Assembly (NCBI GenBank): GCA_001600495.1 | Contig: BCKE01000024.1 | Coordinates: 132,184-196,183, forward strand | Reading direction: 5' to 3' | Origin: Pilasporangium apinafurcum | Taxonomy: Eukaryota; Oomycota; Peronosporomycetes; Pythiales; Pythiaceae | DNA length: 64,000 nt | In this document: one piece after another, positions 1 to 9,780 of the stretch | Position numbering within the stretch: the stretch's first letter is position 1 | How the letters are laid out: the number at the start of each line of letters is the position of its first letter | The notes under the pieces: generated by a model | Told to the model about the DNA's origin: nothing | What the model saw: only the letters and a program-made list of their open reading frames with translations | Databases searched by the model: none | Translations under genes and position numbers: made by a program

Positions 1-460
1 TAGACCAGAAGGAACAAGCAGCATGTCGCAATCAGCAAACCAAACTGCCTCTTGTGAAACAGTGAATGTAGTAGAATACAATCGAAGAGAGTGAAAAGTA
101 GTTCAACTCGATGTAGGTACACCTGACTGATCGAGAGTAAAGGAACGAAAAGTCCCACCATTCGAGGGGTCCTTCCCACTGCTTTCAGTAGTAATGCACA
201 TTTGTACCTACATCCTTTCGTCCTTCTCTTCCACTTCCAAGAAGAACAAGAAGGAAAAGATGTCGCAGCAATTCACATACAATGACGTCAAATTGACCCA
301 ATCAGCATATATTTATTATCTAGCTATACCGAACTGTAAAGCTTAAACCGAGAGCAACATATATTCCTTATTGTGTTCTTCTCGTCACAATAGGTAAATG
401 AAGAGCAAATGCAATAAAAGACAAATAAATCGATAACGTTTTGACTTTTGGCTTCCTCAT
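1..460. other. Intergenic, no gene seen
   Basis: AT-rich sequence at the window edge, holding the 3' flank of the minus-strand C2-DysF gene. I see no convincing coding frame, RNA gene or repeat. Confidence 0.5.
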
Positions 461-1225
461 TCACGCTCCTGTGGATTGATTGTGTGTAAGCGCCGCACAC
501 TTGTTGATCCATTTGCGTCGTCGCACCATCGCTAATGTAAACTCTTCCTTCTGCCACGGTCCAGCAAACGTTGGCGCATACACCCAGCCGTTGTCATCGC
601 CTTGCGATACGTCAAGTGTCCACCCTTCCGCTTTCAAATACGACGGTACTTTGGGTGCCACTTGTTCAAACGAATCTGAAGAAATGTTGCTGTCGTCCAC
701 GCGGCTCCAACGCTTGCGTTCGCCCGAGCCAGTGATATGTACATCGGTCGTCCATTTCTTCACTATATGGAATCGCTGGTTCTCCCAGAGCTCCAGCACT
801 TGATCGACCCGGTCATTCGATATCAACTTAATCTCTAGAAATAGGACACTATTGCGCTTCTGCTTCTCCAATTCAGGTGGAATCTCCAGTTCATACGACA
901 GTAGCTCCGAGTGTTTCTTGTCTAAAAACTGCGCCAATGGGATGTTGACCACGCCCAACAAATCATCTTTATTTAATCGATCGTAGTCCATGGCATGCAC
1001 TTCCAATACTCGTTCTTGTGGGCGATCGACCTGGAATTGGAATGACTCCGCGGGTTCCCACACCGGGTTCAAATTCGATGGAATCACCGAACTTTTCTGC
1101 GACGACTTGCCCACTTTGAAAACGACGTATGGATCGCTTTTCCCACCGAAGCCCAGGAATCCGAAATCGCTCGCCGCCAAGTCTGCGGCTTTTACAAGCG
1201 TCACCTGCAGCGTGTACATCATCAT
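461..1225 (-). CDS. C2 domain plus peroxin/dysferlin (DysF) domain protein
   Basis: A 254-residue single-exon protein. Residues 4-130 form a C2 domain, with KSDPYVVFK, NLNPVWEP and the loop-3 pattern DYDRLNKDD. Aspartates at about 20, 31, 80, 82 and 87-88 fit Ca2+-dependent phospholipid binding. Residues 140-245 resemble the DysF inner/outer domain of peroxins and ferlins: WENQRF, a WSRVDD segment, WVYAPTF, and near the end the hallmark VRRRKWINKC. DysF proteins act at membranes (peroxisome, plasma-membrane repair), so a membrane-peripheral role is inferred. Three Met codons start the frame, so the exact start is uncertain. It is divergent from, and clearly paralogous in its C2 part to, the gene at 1868-2266, 642 bp away. 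Confidence 0.8.
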   Translation of the reverse strand: MMMYTLQVTLVKAADLAASDFGFLGFGGKSDPYVVFKVGKSSQKSSVIPSNLNPVWEPAESFQFQVDRPQERVLEVHAMDYDRLNKDDLLGVVNIPLAQFLDKKHSELLSYELEIPPELEKQKRNSVLFLEIKLISNDRVDQVLELWENQRFHIVKKWTTDVHITGSGERKRWSRVDDSNISSDSFEQVAPKVPSYLKAEGWTLDVSQGDDNGWVYAPTFAGPWQKEEFTLAMVRRRKWINKCAALTHNQSTGA

Positions 1226-1867
1226 TGTGGCTTTATTGAAAATGAAGCAATAGCTGCTCGTCGAGTAGTGTCTCCTTGTCGTTCAATTTGCTCTTCTTCT
1301 GTTGAATTATGTACAAAAAAACACCAAAGGGAACGGTGTCCCATGCATGTGGTGAGTGGGTTGCTTGTCTTGACTGTTGGATTGAAGAAAATTTTTCCCT
1401 CCATCTGATTGGCCAAATTTGTAATGAGATGGTACGGATTGGTTGAAATCTAACCTTAATGGCTTATGTTGCGTGAGACTTGATAAAGTGGAGATTGCAG
1501 CACGAGTGAATGGGTTACTGACGACCGGTATAGCATTATATCAACCAGTCGTCCTGGCTTCGAAAATGACAAATATAGTTTCAATGCCTCTTGTCCATCG
1601 AACTATTGTTTGGTGACTGATCCCACACAAAATCAACCCTCCAGGCGCCATTTCCCATCTATACCATTGATCATAGGTATAATCCGGATAGTAATTATGT
1701 TGCATATATGTAATATATTATACCGAATATTAAGTGCAACTTTAGGTAGCCGGTGCCGAATGTATCAGGTCTGAATATCAGCATCAAGTACCAAGCAAAG
1801 AGCTCCAGTCGGCAAAGAAAGCGCGCAAGCAAAGTAGCTGAGGAAGAGGAAGATACAAGCAAACATC
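1226..1867. other. Divergent intergenic region of the two C2 genes
   Basis: 642 bp between two head-to-head C2 genes. It presumably carries both promoters. It is AT-rich around 1690-1740. I see no reading frame or RNA gene. Confidence 0.4.
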
Positions 1868-2266
1868 ATGGGCGTAGACGTGGCCGTGAAACTCTACAAG
1901 GCAGTGGACTTGCCCTCAGCTGACATGAATGGCAAGAGCGACCCGTATGTGGTCTTCAAGATCAACAACACCACGCACAAGAGCTCCATCATCTCGGCCA
2001 ATCTCAATCCGGTGTGGGAACCCGCGCCGATCTTCCATTTCCACGTGGAAGATCCGGTGTTCAGCGTATTGGAGGTGCAAGTCTACGACTACGACCGCTT
2101 CACACAGGACGATTTGATCGGATCAGTCAGCATCGGCTTGGGTCAGTTTGTCGACCAGAAGGAGGCGAATGTCATGATGCACAGTCTTGATATCCCGAGT
2201 TTCTTCGAGCGCCAAAACCGTAAGAGCGTCATCATGCTGGAGATCAAATTGGAGCCAGGCGAATAA
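1868..2266 (+). CDS. Single C2-domain protein
   Basis: A 132-residue protein consisting of one C2 domain only. It carries NGKSDPYVVFKI, NLNPVWEP and YDYDRFTQDDLIG. Candidate Ca2+ ligands are D19, D25, D74, D76 and D81/D82, a complete set for a calcium-dependent C2. There is no signal peptide, membrane segment or second domain, so it is probably a small cytosolic membrane-targeting or adaptor protein, comparable to plant small C2 proteins. It shares many block motifs with the C2 half of the divergent neighbour, indicating a local duplication followed by gain or loss of the DysF half. Confidence 0.85.
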   Translation: MGVDVAVKLYKAVDLPSADMNGKSDPYVVFKINNTTHKSSIISANLNPVWEPAPIFHFHVEDPVFSVLEVQVYDYDRFTQDDLIGSVSIGLGQFVDQKEANVMMHSLDIPSFFERQNRKSVIMLEIKLEPGE

Positions 2267-3378
2267 ATGTTTAGTGAGAGTATTGATGACAGAATGAGAC
2301 TCATCGGTTTGCGTATATGAATAGATAGTCATGGGCAAGAGAACCCCAAGATGCTGGTGCCACATTACGTAGTCACCCGTAAACACACAAATACACCGCA
2401 CTTTACCAGAAACTCCAAGATGCTTGACAATCCATTCATCACTTGTCGATTGCTCGGTGCTAAAAACTCTTCGTTGTCAACAATAATGACCATGTTTCTC
2501 GCTCTTTCTACGACAGTGCCGTTTTCCGTCGCTGTGCATGCCCTTTCGGATCCGCTTCTCCTCCGTTTTGAATTAAGTGGCTTCTTTCCGCTTCCCTCAA
2601 AGGACACTTTTCCGGGGATATAGATAGTGTATCTGAGTAGAAGGTTTCAAGCAGTAACGGATTCACCACATAACCCAGAAGCCATCTGACTTGGCAGACT
2701 TGCAGCAATTAAACCTTCACTCATCATTCTTCCACCTTATTTCGCGCAGCTGTTGCAGTAGATTGGCAGATTGGCTCATTTGTTCGCACCAAAAGCCCCA
2801 AACCTTTTCGCCATTCCCTGACCCTTTCTCACTCTAACGGGGATTTCCTTCGTCTTTTCAAATCGAGGCTCGACTTTCTCTACACCTCATTCATATCGCT
2901 CACGATGCTATTTGCCTCCTTCCTTTTTCTTTCGATCAAAACGACCAGCTGCGAGAACAGACGTATATTTAGGGTTGTTGGAGATTTTTTCAACCCTTCC
3001 TGTCGTCAAGTTCCCCATCCGTTTTCTTTCTGCGGGCTTTTCTGCGTCATTTCTCTCGACATCGCCACGTCTACAGGATCGCTACGTCCATTTGAATCTC
3101 TTTCCATTCCGTGGAGCTTGATGGAAAAAGAATAGACTGCGCAAAGCGACACGCCTGAGCGCGCCAGGTGTGAGAGAATACGACCGCCGTTCGCTCACCT
3201 TAGACCGACACTACCACCCGTTGGGCGCTCGATCAACCCCGCCCAACGTTCGCACTTCCTCTTTTTGCCAACGCTTGCAACACGTGTTGTTCGCAGTTGT
3301 CTACTCCCAGCGCTACTAGACGTGTAGCAACAGAGGTCTTTACACGAGCAGGAGAAGAAGAAGAAGCTTTGACACGAC
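2267..3378. other. Intergenic, no gene seen
   Basis: About 1.1 kb between the C2 gene and the finger-array gene. Short open frames occur on both strands but lack recognisable motifs. Pyrimidine-rich tracts near 2900-3100 and a short GC-rich stretch near 3150-3250 probably belong to the promoter or 5' UTR of the downstream gene. Confidence 0.4.
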
Positions 3379-5196
3379 TTGAAGACAATGACCAAGATGC
3401 AGGAGATAAAGAAGGAAGCAGGACTTACGTCTCTTGACGTTAAACATTCTTCGCACTCCAAACAAATGATGACAACGATGTCAGATGCAGGATCACCGAC
3501 GAGTCCACAGGATGATCTTCAAAATCTTGTTCTACCAATGCAACACTTACTCCACTCGGGATTACCAGTTTCACTGAAGGCGACGAAGGCTCGAGTTCGT
3601 TCTACAACACCAGACAATTTCGATTATGATGACGACAAAAATCTAGATGAAGTTTTCAATGCACCCGCTATCTCCAGCAACGGCAGTAGTACTGTTGCTG
3701 CGAGTTGTGCGTTGCTTTCACACTTTTCTCCAGTTCAGTATCCTCAAGATGTAGATGATGATGAGGTTGCTATTAAATCAAGTGGTTTATTTGCGAATGA
3801 TGGCAGTGGTGGAAAGAAATGCCGGAAGGACGGATGTGAGAACAGCGCGCGCAGTCGAGGTCTGTGTCCCGCACATGGTGGAGGGACTCGCTGTCGCGTC
3901 GCTAATTGCACCAAGCACGTCGTTTCAAGTGGAAAATGTGTCTCGCACGGCGGTGGTCGACGCTGCAAAACTCCAAATTGCTCGAGTAGCGCCGTCAGCC
4001 GAGGGCTGTGTGTATTGCATGGAGGTGGTCGCAAATGCAAACAACAGGGTTGTACGAAGCATGTGGCATCAGGTGGACTTTGTCGAGTACATGGCGGTGG
4101 GCGACGCTGCAAAATGGAGAGCTGCAACAGCAGCGCACAAAGCCGCGGACTCTGCTATGTTCATGGCGGTGGTGGTCGATGCCAAATGAAGGATTGCAGC
4201 TCAAGTGCTAAGAAAGGTGGCTTTTGCATCGCGCACGGAGGTGGCCATCGTTGTCAAGTGCCGAATTGTACTAGTAGTGCTGTCAGCGGTGATCTTTGCC
4301 GTGCTCATGGTGGAGGCAAGCGCTGCAGTGTCGAAGACTGCAAGAGCAGTGCCAAGACGGGCGGACTCTGTATCGCCCACGGTGGTGGGAAGCGATGCAC
4401 AGTCGAAGGATGTCGCAGCAGCGCACAACGCATGGGGCTCTGCAAATCTCACGGTGGAGGCCGAAAATGTACTGTCGAGAACTGCAGCAACAGTGCTGTG
4501 AGTCGTGGCAAGTGTATTGCACATGGTGGCGGCAAACGTTGTGTGTATGAAGGCTGTACGACAACGGCTCGCAAAGGCGGATACTGCTTTGCTCACGGTG
4601 GCCGCTCTCACAACAATATCGGTTCTGCAAGCAGTGGCAGTTCCAGTTCTTCCACACCAACGGCGTATCAAGCGAAAAGCGTATCCGCTCCAGTGCACCT
4701 GTTCCCAACATCTCCATCAACTTCATGGACTCGACCAGAAAATGCACCTGTTTCTCCACTCATTCCGGTTGCGATGCCACTTCTAACGGTGTTGCCTCCT
4801 ATGACCTCCTTGCTCACACCACGAAATGATGGGAACAGACGCGAAAACATTGTAATTCCTCCGCTTCGAAGCAGGTCTGGTCGAATGTCTTATGGAAGTA
4901 TATTTCACTCACCGATGAAGGCTGTTCACATGCACAATACCAATATTTCGTCGAACCACCATGAACATGGCACAGCTTCTCCAAAAGCGAAACCAACTGG
5001 ATATTCTTGGCAAAAGCTACAGGAAACTATTCGACGCGAATCCAAAATCCACGGTATCAACGGCGAAGAAGCCGACGATATGAACGTTGACGAAGACGAT
5101 AATGATGACGATGATGTTGATACGTTGGAAGAAGACATTGGCCAAGAGCAGGCTACAGTACAAACACACCGCCGTCCATTCATCAAATTGATGTAA
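3379..5196 (+). CDS. WRKY19-like protein with 11 tandem Cys/His fingers
   Basis: A 605-residue single-exon protein. Residues 146-409 (nt 3814-4605) are eleven uninterrupted 24-residue repeats of form C-x4-C-x9-C-x2-H followed by GGG, for example CxxxxC...GLCxxHGGG. Each repeat has three Cys and one His and could bind one Zn2+. Such arrays are expanded in oomycetes and usually annotated 'WRKY transcription factor 19-like' although no WRKY domain is present. The flanks are Ser/Pro/Thr-rich. A strongly acidic tract (about residues 570-590) lies near the C terminus, reminiscent of an activation or histone-binding segment. No signal peptide or membrane segment is seen. Nuclear nucleic-acid binding is inferred only. 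An upstream in-frame ATG choice (MKTMTKMQ) leaves three possible starts. Confidence 0.8.
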   Translation: MKTMTKMQEIKKEAGLTSLDVKHSSHSKQMMTTMSDAGSPTSPQDDLQNLVLPMQHLLHSGLPVSLKATKARVRSTTPDNFDYDDDKNLDEVFNAPAISSNGSSTVAASCALLSHFSPVQYPQDVDDDEVAIKSSGLFANDGSGGKKCRKDGCENSARSRGLCPAHGGGTRCRVANCTKHVVSSGKCVSHGGGRRCKTPNCSSSAVSRGLCVLHGGGRKCKQQGCTKHVASGGLCRVHGGGRRCKMESCNSSAQSRGLCYVHGGGGRCQMKDCSSSAKKGGFCIAHGGGHRCQVPNCTSSAVSGDLCRAHGGGKRCSVEDCKSSAKTGGLCIAHGGGKRCTVEGCRSSAQRMGLCKSHGGGRKCTVENCSNSAVSRGKCIAHGGGKRCVYEGCTTTARKGGYCFAHGGRSHNNIGSASSGSSSSSTPTAYQAKSVSAPVHLFPTSPSTSWTRPENAPVSPLIPVAMPLLTVLPPMTSLLTPRNDGNRRENIVIPPLRSRSGRMSYGSIFHSPMKAVHMHNTNISSNHHEHGTASPKAKPTGYSWQKLQETIRRESKIHGINGEEADDMNVDEDDNDDDDVDTLEEDIGQEQATVQTHRRPFIKLM

Positions 5197-5340
5197 GTCT
5201 TGAATTTGTTCTCTGCTGAAAGAGGCTGTTAATAATACCACTACTATTTATGCCTATCCATTGATGGGTATCACGTGTTTCTACCTCTCTTTCACCATCA
5301 ACCTACCAACCTGGACGATTTCTAGGTAAGTCCTGTCAAT

Positions 5341-7577
5341 TCACTGAATCGAGCAGGACGACCAGAACGATTTCTTGATATTGGCATGCGCGCGTGACTC
5401 TCTCGTAGATACATCCAGATGGTTGCGTCCTTTAGCAAACCGTCGAATGCGAATTTCATTTTCTTCCTTCACTTTGTCTAATTCGTCTGGATTGTTCCTG
5501 ATATACTCCTGCAATGCCAGGAGAGCTTTGTCAGTCTCGGTTATTGCTTGCTTCTCAAATTCCTTTTTGGAAATCAACACGCTGTGTCTACCAGCTCTCT
5601 ATAGCAAACAAGTGCACATGAATCAGAGATATTTTACCATTAGATTACTGTTGGACAATATAGACTTACCTCGTAGTGGTACCAGAAGTACGCAACGGTG
5701 CTCAAAAATTCAAAGACCCGAGTCAACGAGACAAGAAGAACCACTAATAGTGATGCTTCGGTTGAGGATGTACTGTAAAACAGCAGTATCAAGCCCAGAA
5801 ATTTCAATAAACGACGCAATCCGAGTTGAAAAGTGGTCAAGGGTAAATCTTCATCCAAATATCCGATCTCTTCGATTTCTTCTGGGTCCTGAGGGGGTTC
5901 CACAGCTTTTGCTGGTGCTCCCCATTGATTCCACCACATCAATGCGCAGCCAAGCAAGCCAAAGAACAGAAAGTAGATCTTCCCAAGGTGTGGAATCCCA
6001 AGTATGTCTTCACGTGACCACATATTCATAAGAATGTCACTACCCCATGAAAGCAGCCGCAACATTGATGGCATCAACACATAACTAGTAAAGGGCACAG
6101 CAAATGATGCCACCGACACAATGCTTTGCATCAGTTCGGCCCCAGGCAAAATCTTTGTGGCAGCACGAGTTTGTCGCGAAAAGAAATATAACGCCAATAG
6201 CACTGAGAAGCAAATGCCGAACGACGCCCCCAAAAGATAGTGGAATGTCCGCGACCGTGACAAAGTTTCGGCAAAGTAAAAGCAAAAGAGCCCAAAGAAG
6301 AAGTTTTGTGCGTAGAACGACGACAAATCTGTGCACATGATTATCGTCAACCTCGATTAATGACTCATTGGTTGGGCGGCGAAGCTATCCAAAGCAGCAG
6401 ACTTACATGTCTTGAAAGAAAGGCTGAACGGAAGATTTGGAGTCGATGGAGCCAGGAATGACTTGACAGGGCTGGTGACCGTGACACATGGAGCGTGATA
6501 TGGACTCAGCTCGAACATACATGTGTCCGTTTCCAACGGTGTGCATTCCTTTCTGCATCCATGAACGCATCTTTCACAGAGAATTTTCTCTACATGACAA
6601 CATTTTACCAATAATCAAATAGTGAGTTTCTAGACTATGAGCGGACATAGAATCACAAGTGATCTAGGGCCATACCTAACAGATTAAGAATCGTCTGAAG
6701 TCCGTTTACGATAGGCTCGGCGACCCATTCCTTCAACATCGGAGACGCTTGGACCGCTCTAATTAACCCCGTGCAAAGGAATCCAGGAGACCTAATCAAT
6801 TTGAGTATATTGTAGTTTAATTAATCGACTGTCCACTGCAACCAACCACAATTGCAATTGCACGAATATTGTGTCTTACCGGTCGAAGCGGAATTGGAGC
6901 TGGTCTGCATAAGGAGTCTGAACCTCCACTCGCAGGTCCGTCCACGCCCAAAACACTGGTCGAAGCGGCCACACGTAGTGCTACATAAGTCAAATTTCCC
7001 ATCAGTCAGTATTTATGTACATTTCTCCATCGACAAACGACGACGAGCCAGTACCGTCAAATAAGAAATGGCATTGTTGGTGAAATTGAACACAGCAATC
7101 GCCTCCTTCGACTGTCCAAACGCGCGAATAACATGTGGTTGCATCGTACTATTGCATACATACACAGTAGACAACCGTCACTTCCTTTATGCAAACAATA
7201 CTGCCATCGTATAGAATCGCAATACCAACACACCTGTTAAGAGATTCCAACCGGATGCGCAGCGTGGCATTCTCATAAAAGCAAAATGTCTGGGTCTGCT
7301 CCCATTCCGTCACGGTAGCCTCTGCTACCGCACCTTCATCTAGCGATTGGCATGTGTTGCCGCTTTCTCCTTTATAAATAAATACAAGGGAAGGGCGGGT
7401 TAGTGTTCAACTGCCATGATGGATGGATCGTTTCCACACTATCCCAATCGTAAAATCATACACACCACACTACGTACGTCTTTTGCGGCGACAGGGATCT
7501 ACCTCCTCCCCATTTGCACCGTGTATCACCAGCAGCAGAAGCGTAAAGAAGAAGAAGAAACTTCGCATGATCTGCAT
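5341..7577 (-). CDS. NEMP/TMEM194-like nuclear envelope membrane protein (8 exons)
   Basis: Hand-spliced model: complement of exons 5341-5598, 5670-6328, 6407-6589, 6676-6791, 6880-6980, 7055-7148, 7234-7369 and 7478-7577. All introns are GT-AG, 71-108 nt, and frame is kept throughout, giving 548 residues. Exon 1 encodes a clear signal peptide (MQIMRSFFFFFTLLLLVIHG). A Cys-rich luminal region follows with an N-glycosylation-type FNFTNN site. Several hydrophobic helices lie in the 659-nt exon, and a charged C-terminal tail ends the protein. The order signal peptide, luminal domain, about five membrane helices and tail, together with an FYY-like turn after helix 1, resembles the NEMP1/TMEM194 family of inner nuclear membrane proteins. 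Family assignment is by eye. The exon structure is more certain than the name. The start at 7577 is chosen for the signal peptide; a second ATG lies nine bases inside. Confidence 0.65.
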
Positions 7578-7817
7578 CCACTCCCGCACGCGTGTGCGCG
7601 CTGCCACTTAGTTGTGTTTTTGAATTCGACTGCTTCAGGTTGTTCAAAACAAATCACAAGACCATCACTCTCTCAAAACCTTCTATTCAAGCTAGTAACG
7701 GTAATGTTAATAATGCTGACTATTTTCGGTAACCTTTATAATCTGATTTAATGTTCTTAACACTTATGAATTGTTATTGAAAGTTAAATAACAACTGCCA
7801 TGGCATGAAGACGGGAA

Positions 7818-7946
7818 CGCCTAAGGAGATCGTCATAGATGCCAAAGATATCAAAGTACCGGACACTTACTCCCTCTTGGGCCTATAACACCAGTAAAGC
7901 TGGCAGGACTCCTCGAAGAAGGCGACTTCGATATTTTTTTGCTTCA
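7818..7946 (-). ncRNA. Candidate guide RNA (fRNA-like) block of Fanzor2 copy A
   Basis: About 129 nt directly 3' of the nuclease frame, conserved with 11222-11341 of copy B apart from a 9-nt indel and a few substitutions. Two small stem-loops are conserved: CCAG/CTGG (from 7891) and TCGAAG/CTTCGA (7913-7931). Position and structure match where TnpB/Fanzor guide RNAs lie. That it is transcribed as a guide is inference. Confidence 0.35.
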
Positions 7947-8346
7947 TCAGGCGAAGTGTTCGCGCAAGATAGATTTGGCGATATTCTTGTGGAAGATGTT
8001 CTTTGCGGCATTTACATCACGATCGTGATCAAACGTACACTTCTTGCATTTGAATGTCTCGCTTTCACTGAGTCTCTTGTTGATCTTCCCGCAGCGTGAG
8101 CACGATATGGACGTGTATCTCTCACAGACTTCTTCCAAGTGTCCGCCTGTGCGCTCCATCTTCTGTGTTAGGAGCATTCTGAAGTGATAATGTGACTGAG
8201 CCAACATCATCCGCGTCGTCGGACTTGAAATCTTGCGCTTGNGTCCACGTACTGTCAGCATCTCCTCTGGCTCCCATAAGTTTCTTGGTGTTGCATCTTC
8301 AACTTCCTCACGTACATATCTCGCAGACATTTTTTTTGTCTGAAAC
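7818..8346 (-). mobile_element. Fanzor2 (TnpB-like) transposon copy A, 3' half, cut by an assembly gap
   Basis: The right half of a Fanzor2 element, nearly identical to copy B (11222-13333). It encodes the C-terminal part of the nuclease: SCSRCGKINK...FKCKKC zinc ribbon and the RuvC-III motif DHDRDVNAAKNIF, ending in EHFA at 7947. A shared noncoding block follows (7818-7946). Here the RuvC-III motif reads DVNAAKN, the family consensus, whereas copy B reads DVSAAKN. The 5' half is hidden in, or lost at, the 100-N gap that starts at 8347. One isolated N lies at 8242. Confidence 0.85.
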
Positions 8347-8446
8347 NNNNNNNNNNNNNNNNNNNNNNNNNNNNNNNNNNNNNNNNNNNNNNNNNNNNNN
8401 NNNNNNNNNNNNNNNNNNNNNNNNNNNNNNNNNNNNNNNNNNNNNN
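8347..8446. other. Assembly gap (100 N)
   Basis: Exactly 100 Ns, the usual placeholder for a gap of unknown size. It lies inside the Fanzor2 element, which suggests that the repeat caused the assembly break. Confidence 0.98.
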
Positions 8447-9560
8447 ATCTGGTATCATGCCCAACATGAGTTTGGTTCCATGGACACATACTTCCCACCC
8501 AACACAGTCAACAACAACATCGAAACCCATTTCTCCGACACATATTACCAAGCGAGAGCACTCTTCCGTGAACATGCAGCAACTGTAAATGCGAAATTAC
8601 ATACTCTACCATTAGAGGGATATGAGCATCTGGATCTGACAATCGATGTGGCAGTTATCGAAGGCTCAAAGGAACGTGTGGTGGTGCATATCTCTGGCAC
8701 TCATGGTGTGGAAGGTTTTGAAGGAAGCGGGACCCAATAGGCGGTACTTCAGCAGATGCAACATAGAGTGGCTATTAACACTAGCAGCATCGCATCAGTA
8801 ATATTATTTATTTACATTGAATCCGTACGGCATCGTTCAGATACGTTTGCTATTGAGCGCTCTTGCATGGAATATGTCCTCTTTATTAATCATATTTGTC
8901 TCGTTTCCAGGTATATCGATTGAATGAGGACAATGCAGACATGAATAGAAATTTTATGGCATCTGACGGATTCAAAAAGTGCATCGCGCTGGAGTCGAAT
9001 GTCTTTGACTACGTCGACATCTACGAATTGTTCAATCCTCTGCATACAGCGGCGTGGGTCACAACGGCCATGGCTGTGGTGGGACTGTTGCGTTCATCAT
9101 TCTGTCAAGTAACTAGCACTACTCAGACTTCATTTTCTACAGTTGTGATGAGCTTCAAGGCGGCGTGCCATGCTGCTGTAATTTCTAAAAGACCATCCCT
9201 ACCATAACTAACCCATGCACTTTGGCATGATCGATGTGTATATGGGACGAGATACAGCGAACAACGATGTACTTTTCCTTGTGAAAGGTAAAGCGACGAC
9301 ACTGTCGGAAATCTTTCCATGTGCACAAGTATGATCGACGGATACGATGGTGTGACAGGTCTACTGTGTCAAGGGCATAAATCTCCCTGGCTATGCCTAA
9401 ACGGTGTGCTTAGCACACAAAATTGATACAGCATCAATGATGAGAGCCATGACTATGTCGGTTGATAGAAATACCATGTATCACCACGTCTCGACGCATC
9501 GACTGGCGTATGCTGAGAAACTGCGTGATGTCTTCTACCTGCATCATGTGGATTGACTGC
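8447..9560 (+). pseudogene. Decayed DUF2817 (M14-like peptidase fold) gene
   Basis: Pieces of a DUF2817 protein appear in order. An N-terminal block has YYQARALF and the family signature ISGTHGVEGFEGSG. A fragment LNPYGIVQ follows near 8818, then VYRLNEDNADMNRNF near 8911, matching the family's NPYGF...R-NEDN-DLNRNF motifs. The frame is interrupted by a TAG directly after the GSGTQ motif (8738-8740), by a shift before the NPYG segment, and by many stops after about 9200, so it cannot be expressed as a whole protein. A possible intron with acceptor TTTCCAG ends near 8911. It directly abuts the gap in Fanzor2 copy A, so the transposon may have inserted in or beside it. DUF2817 proteins resemble zinc carboxypeptidases; their function is not known. 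Confidence 0.75.
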
Positions 9561-9780
9561 GATGACCTTGTGCAATATGACATGAGTCATAAAGAATGAC
9601 AGGGATGTCACTCTTTTGAGTATAGTGACGTGTTTTAATCACCTTAAGCATGTAAAAAACATCGAGTATGATGAAAAATGATTGGCTCTTGGATGTGGTT
9701 GGCTGGCGGAGGTTGGGGAGATTGGAGTGAAGCTCTTGACGCAGTTATTCGTTTATTCGCCATCTACGAAGAGAGTCAAC

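Noticed and set aside
3814-4605. Regular 72-nt period that at first looks like a tandem or CRISPR-like array
   Set aside because: It is the coding sequence of 24-residue protein repeats; third codon positions vary and there are no unique spacers.
3744-4698. Long Cys-rich open frames antisense to the finger array
   Set aside because: They mirror the Cys/Gly codon pattern of the true gene and have no own features.
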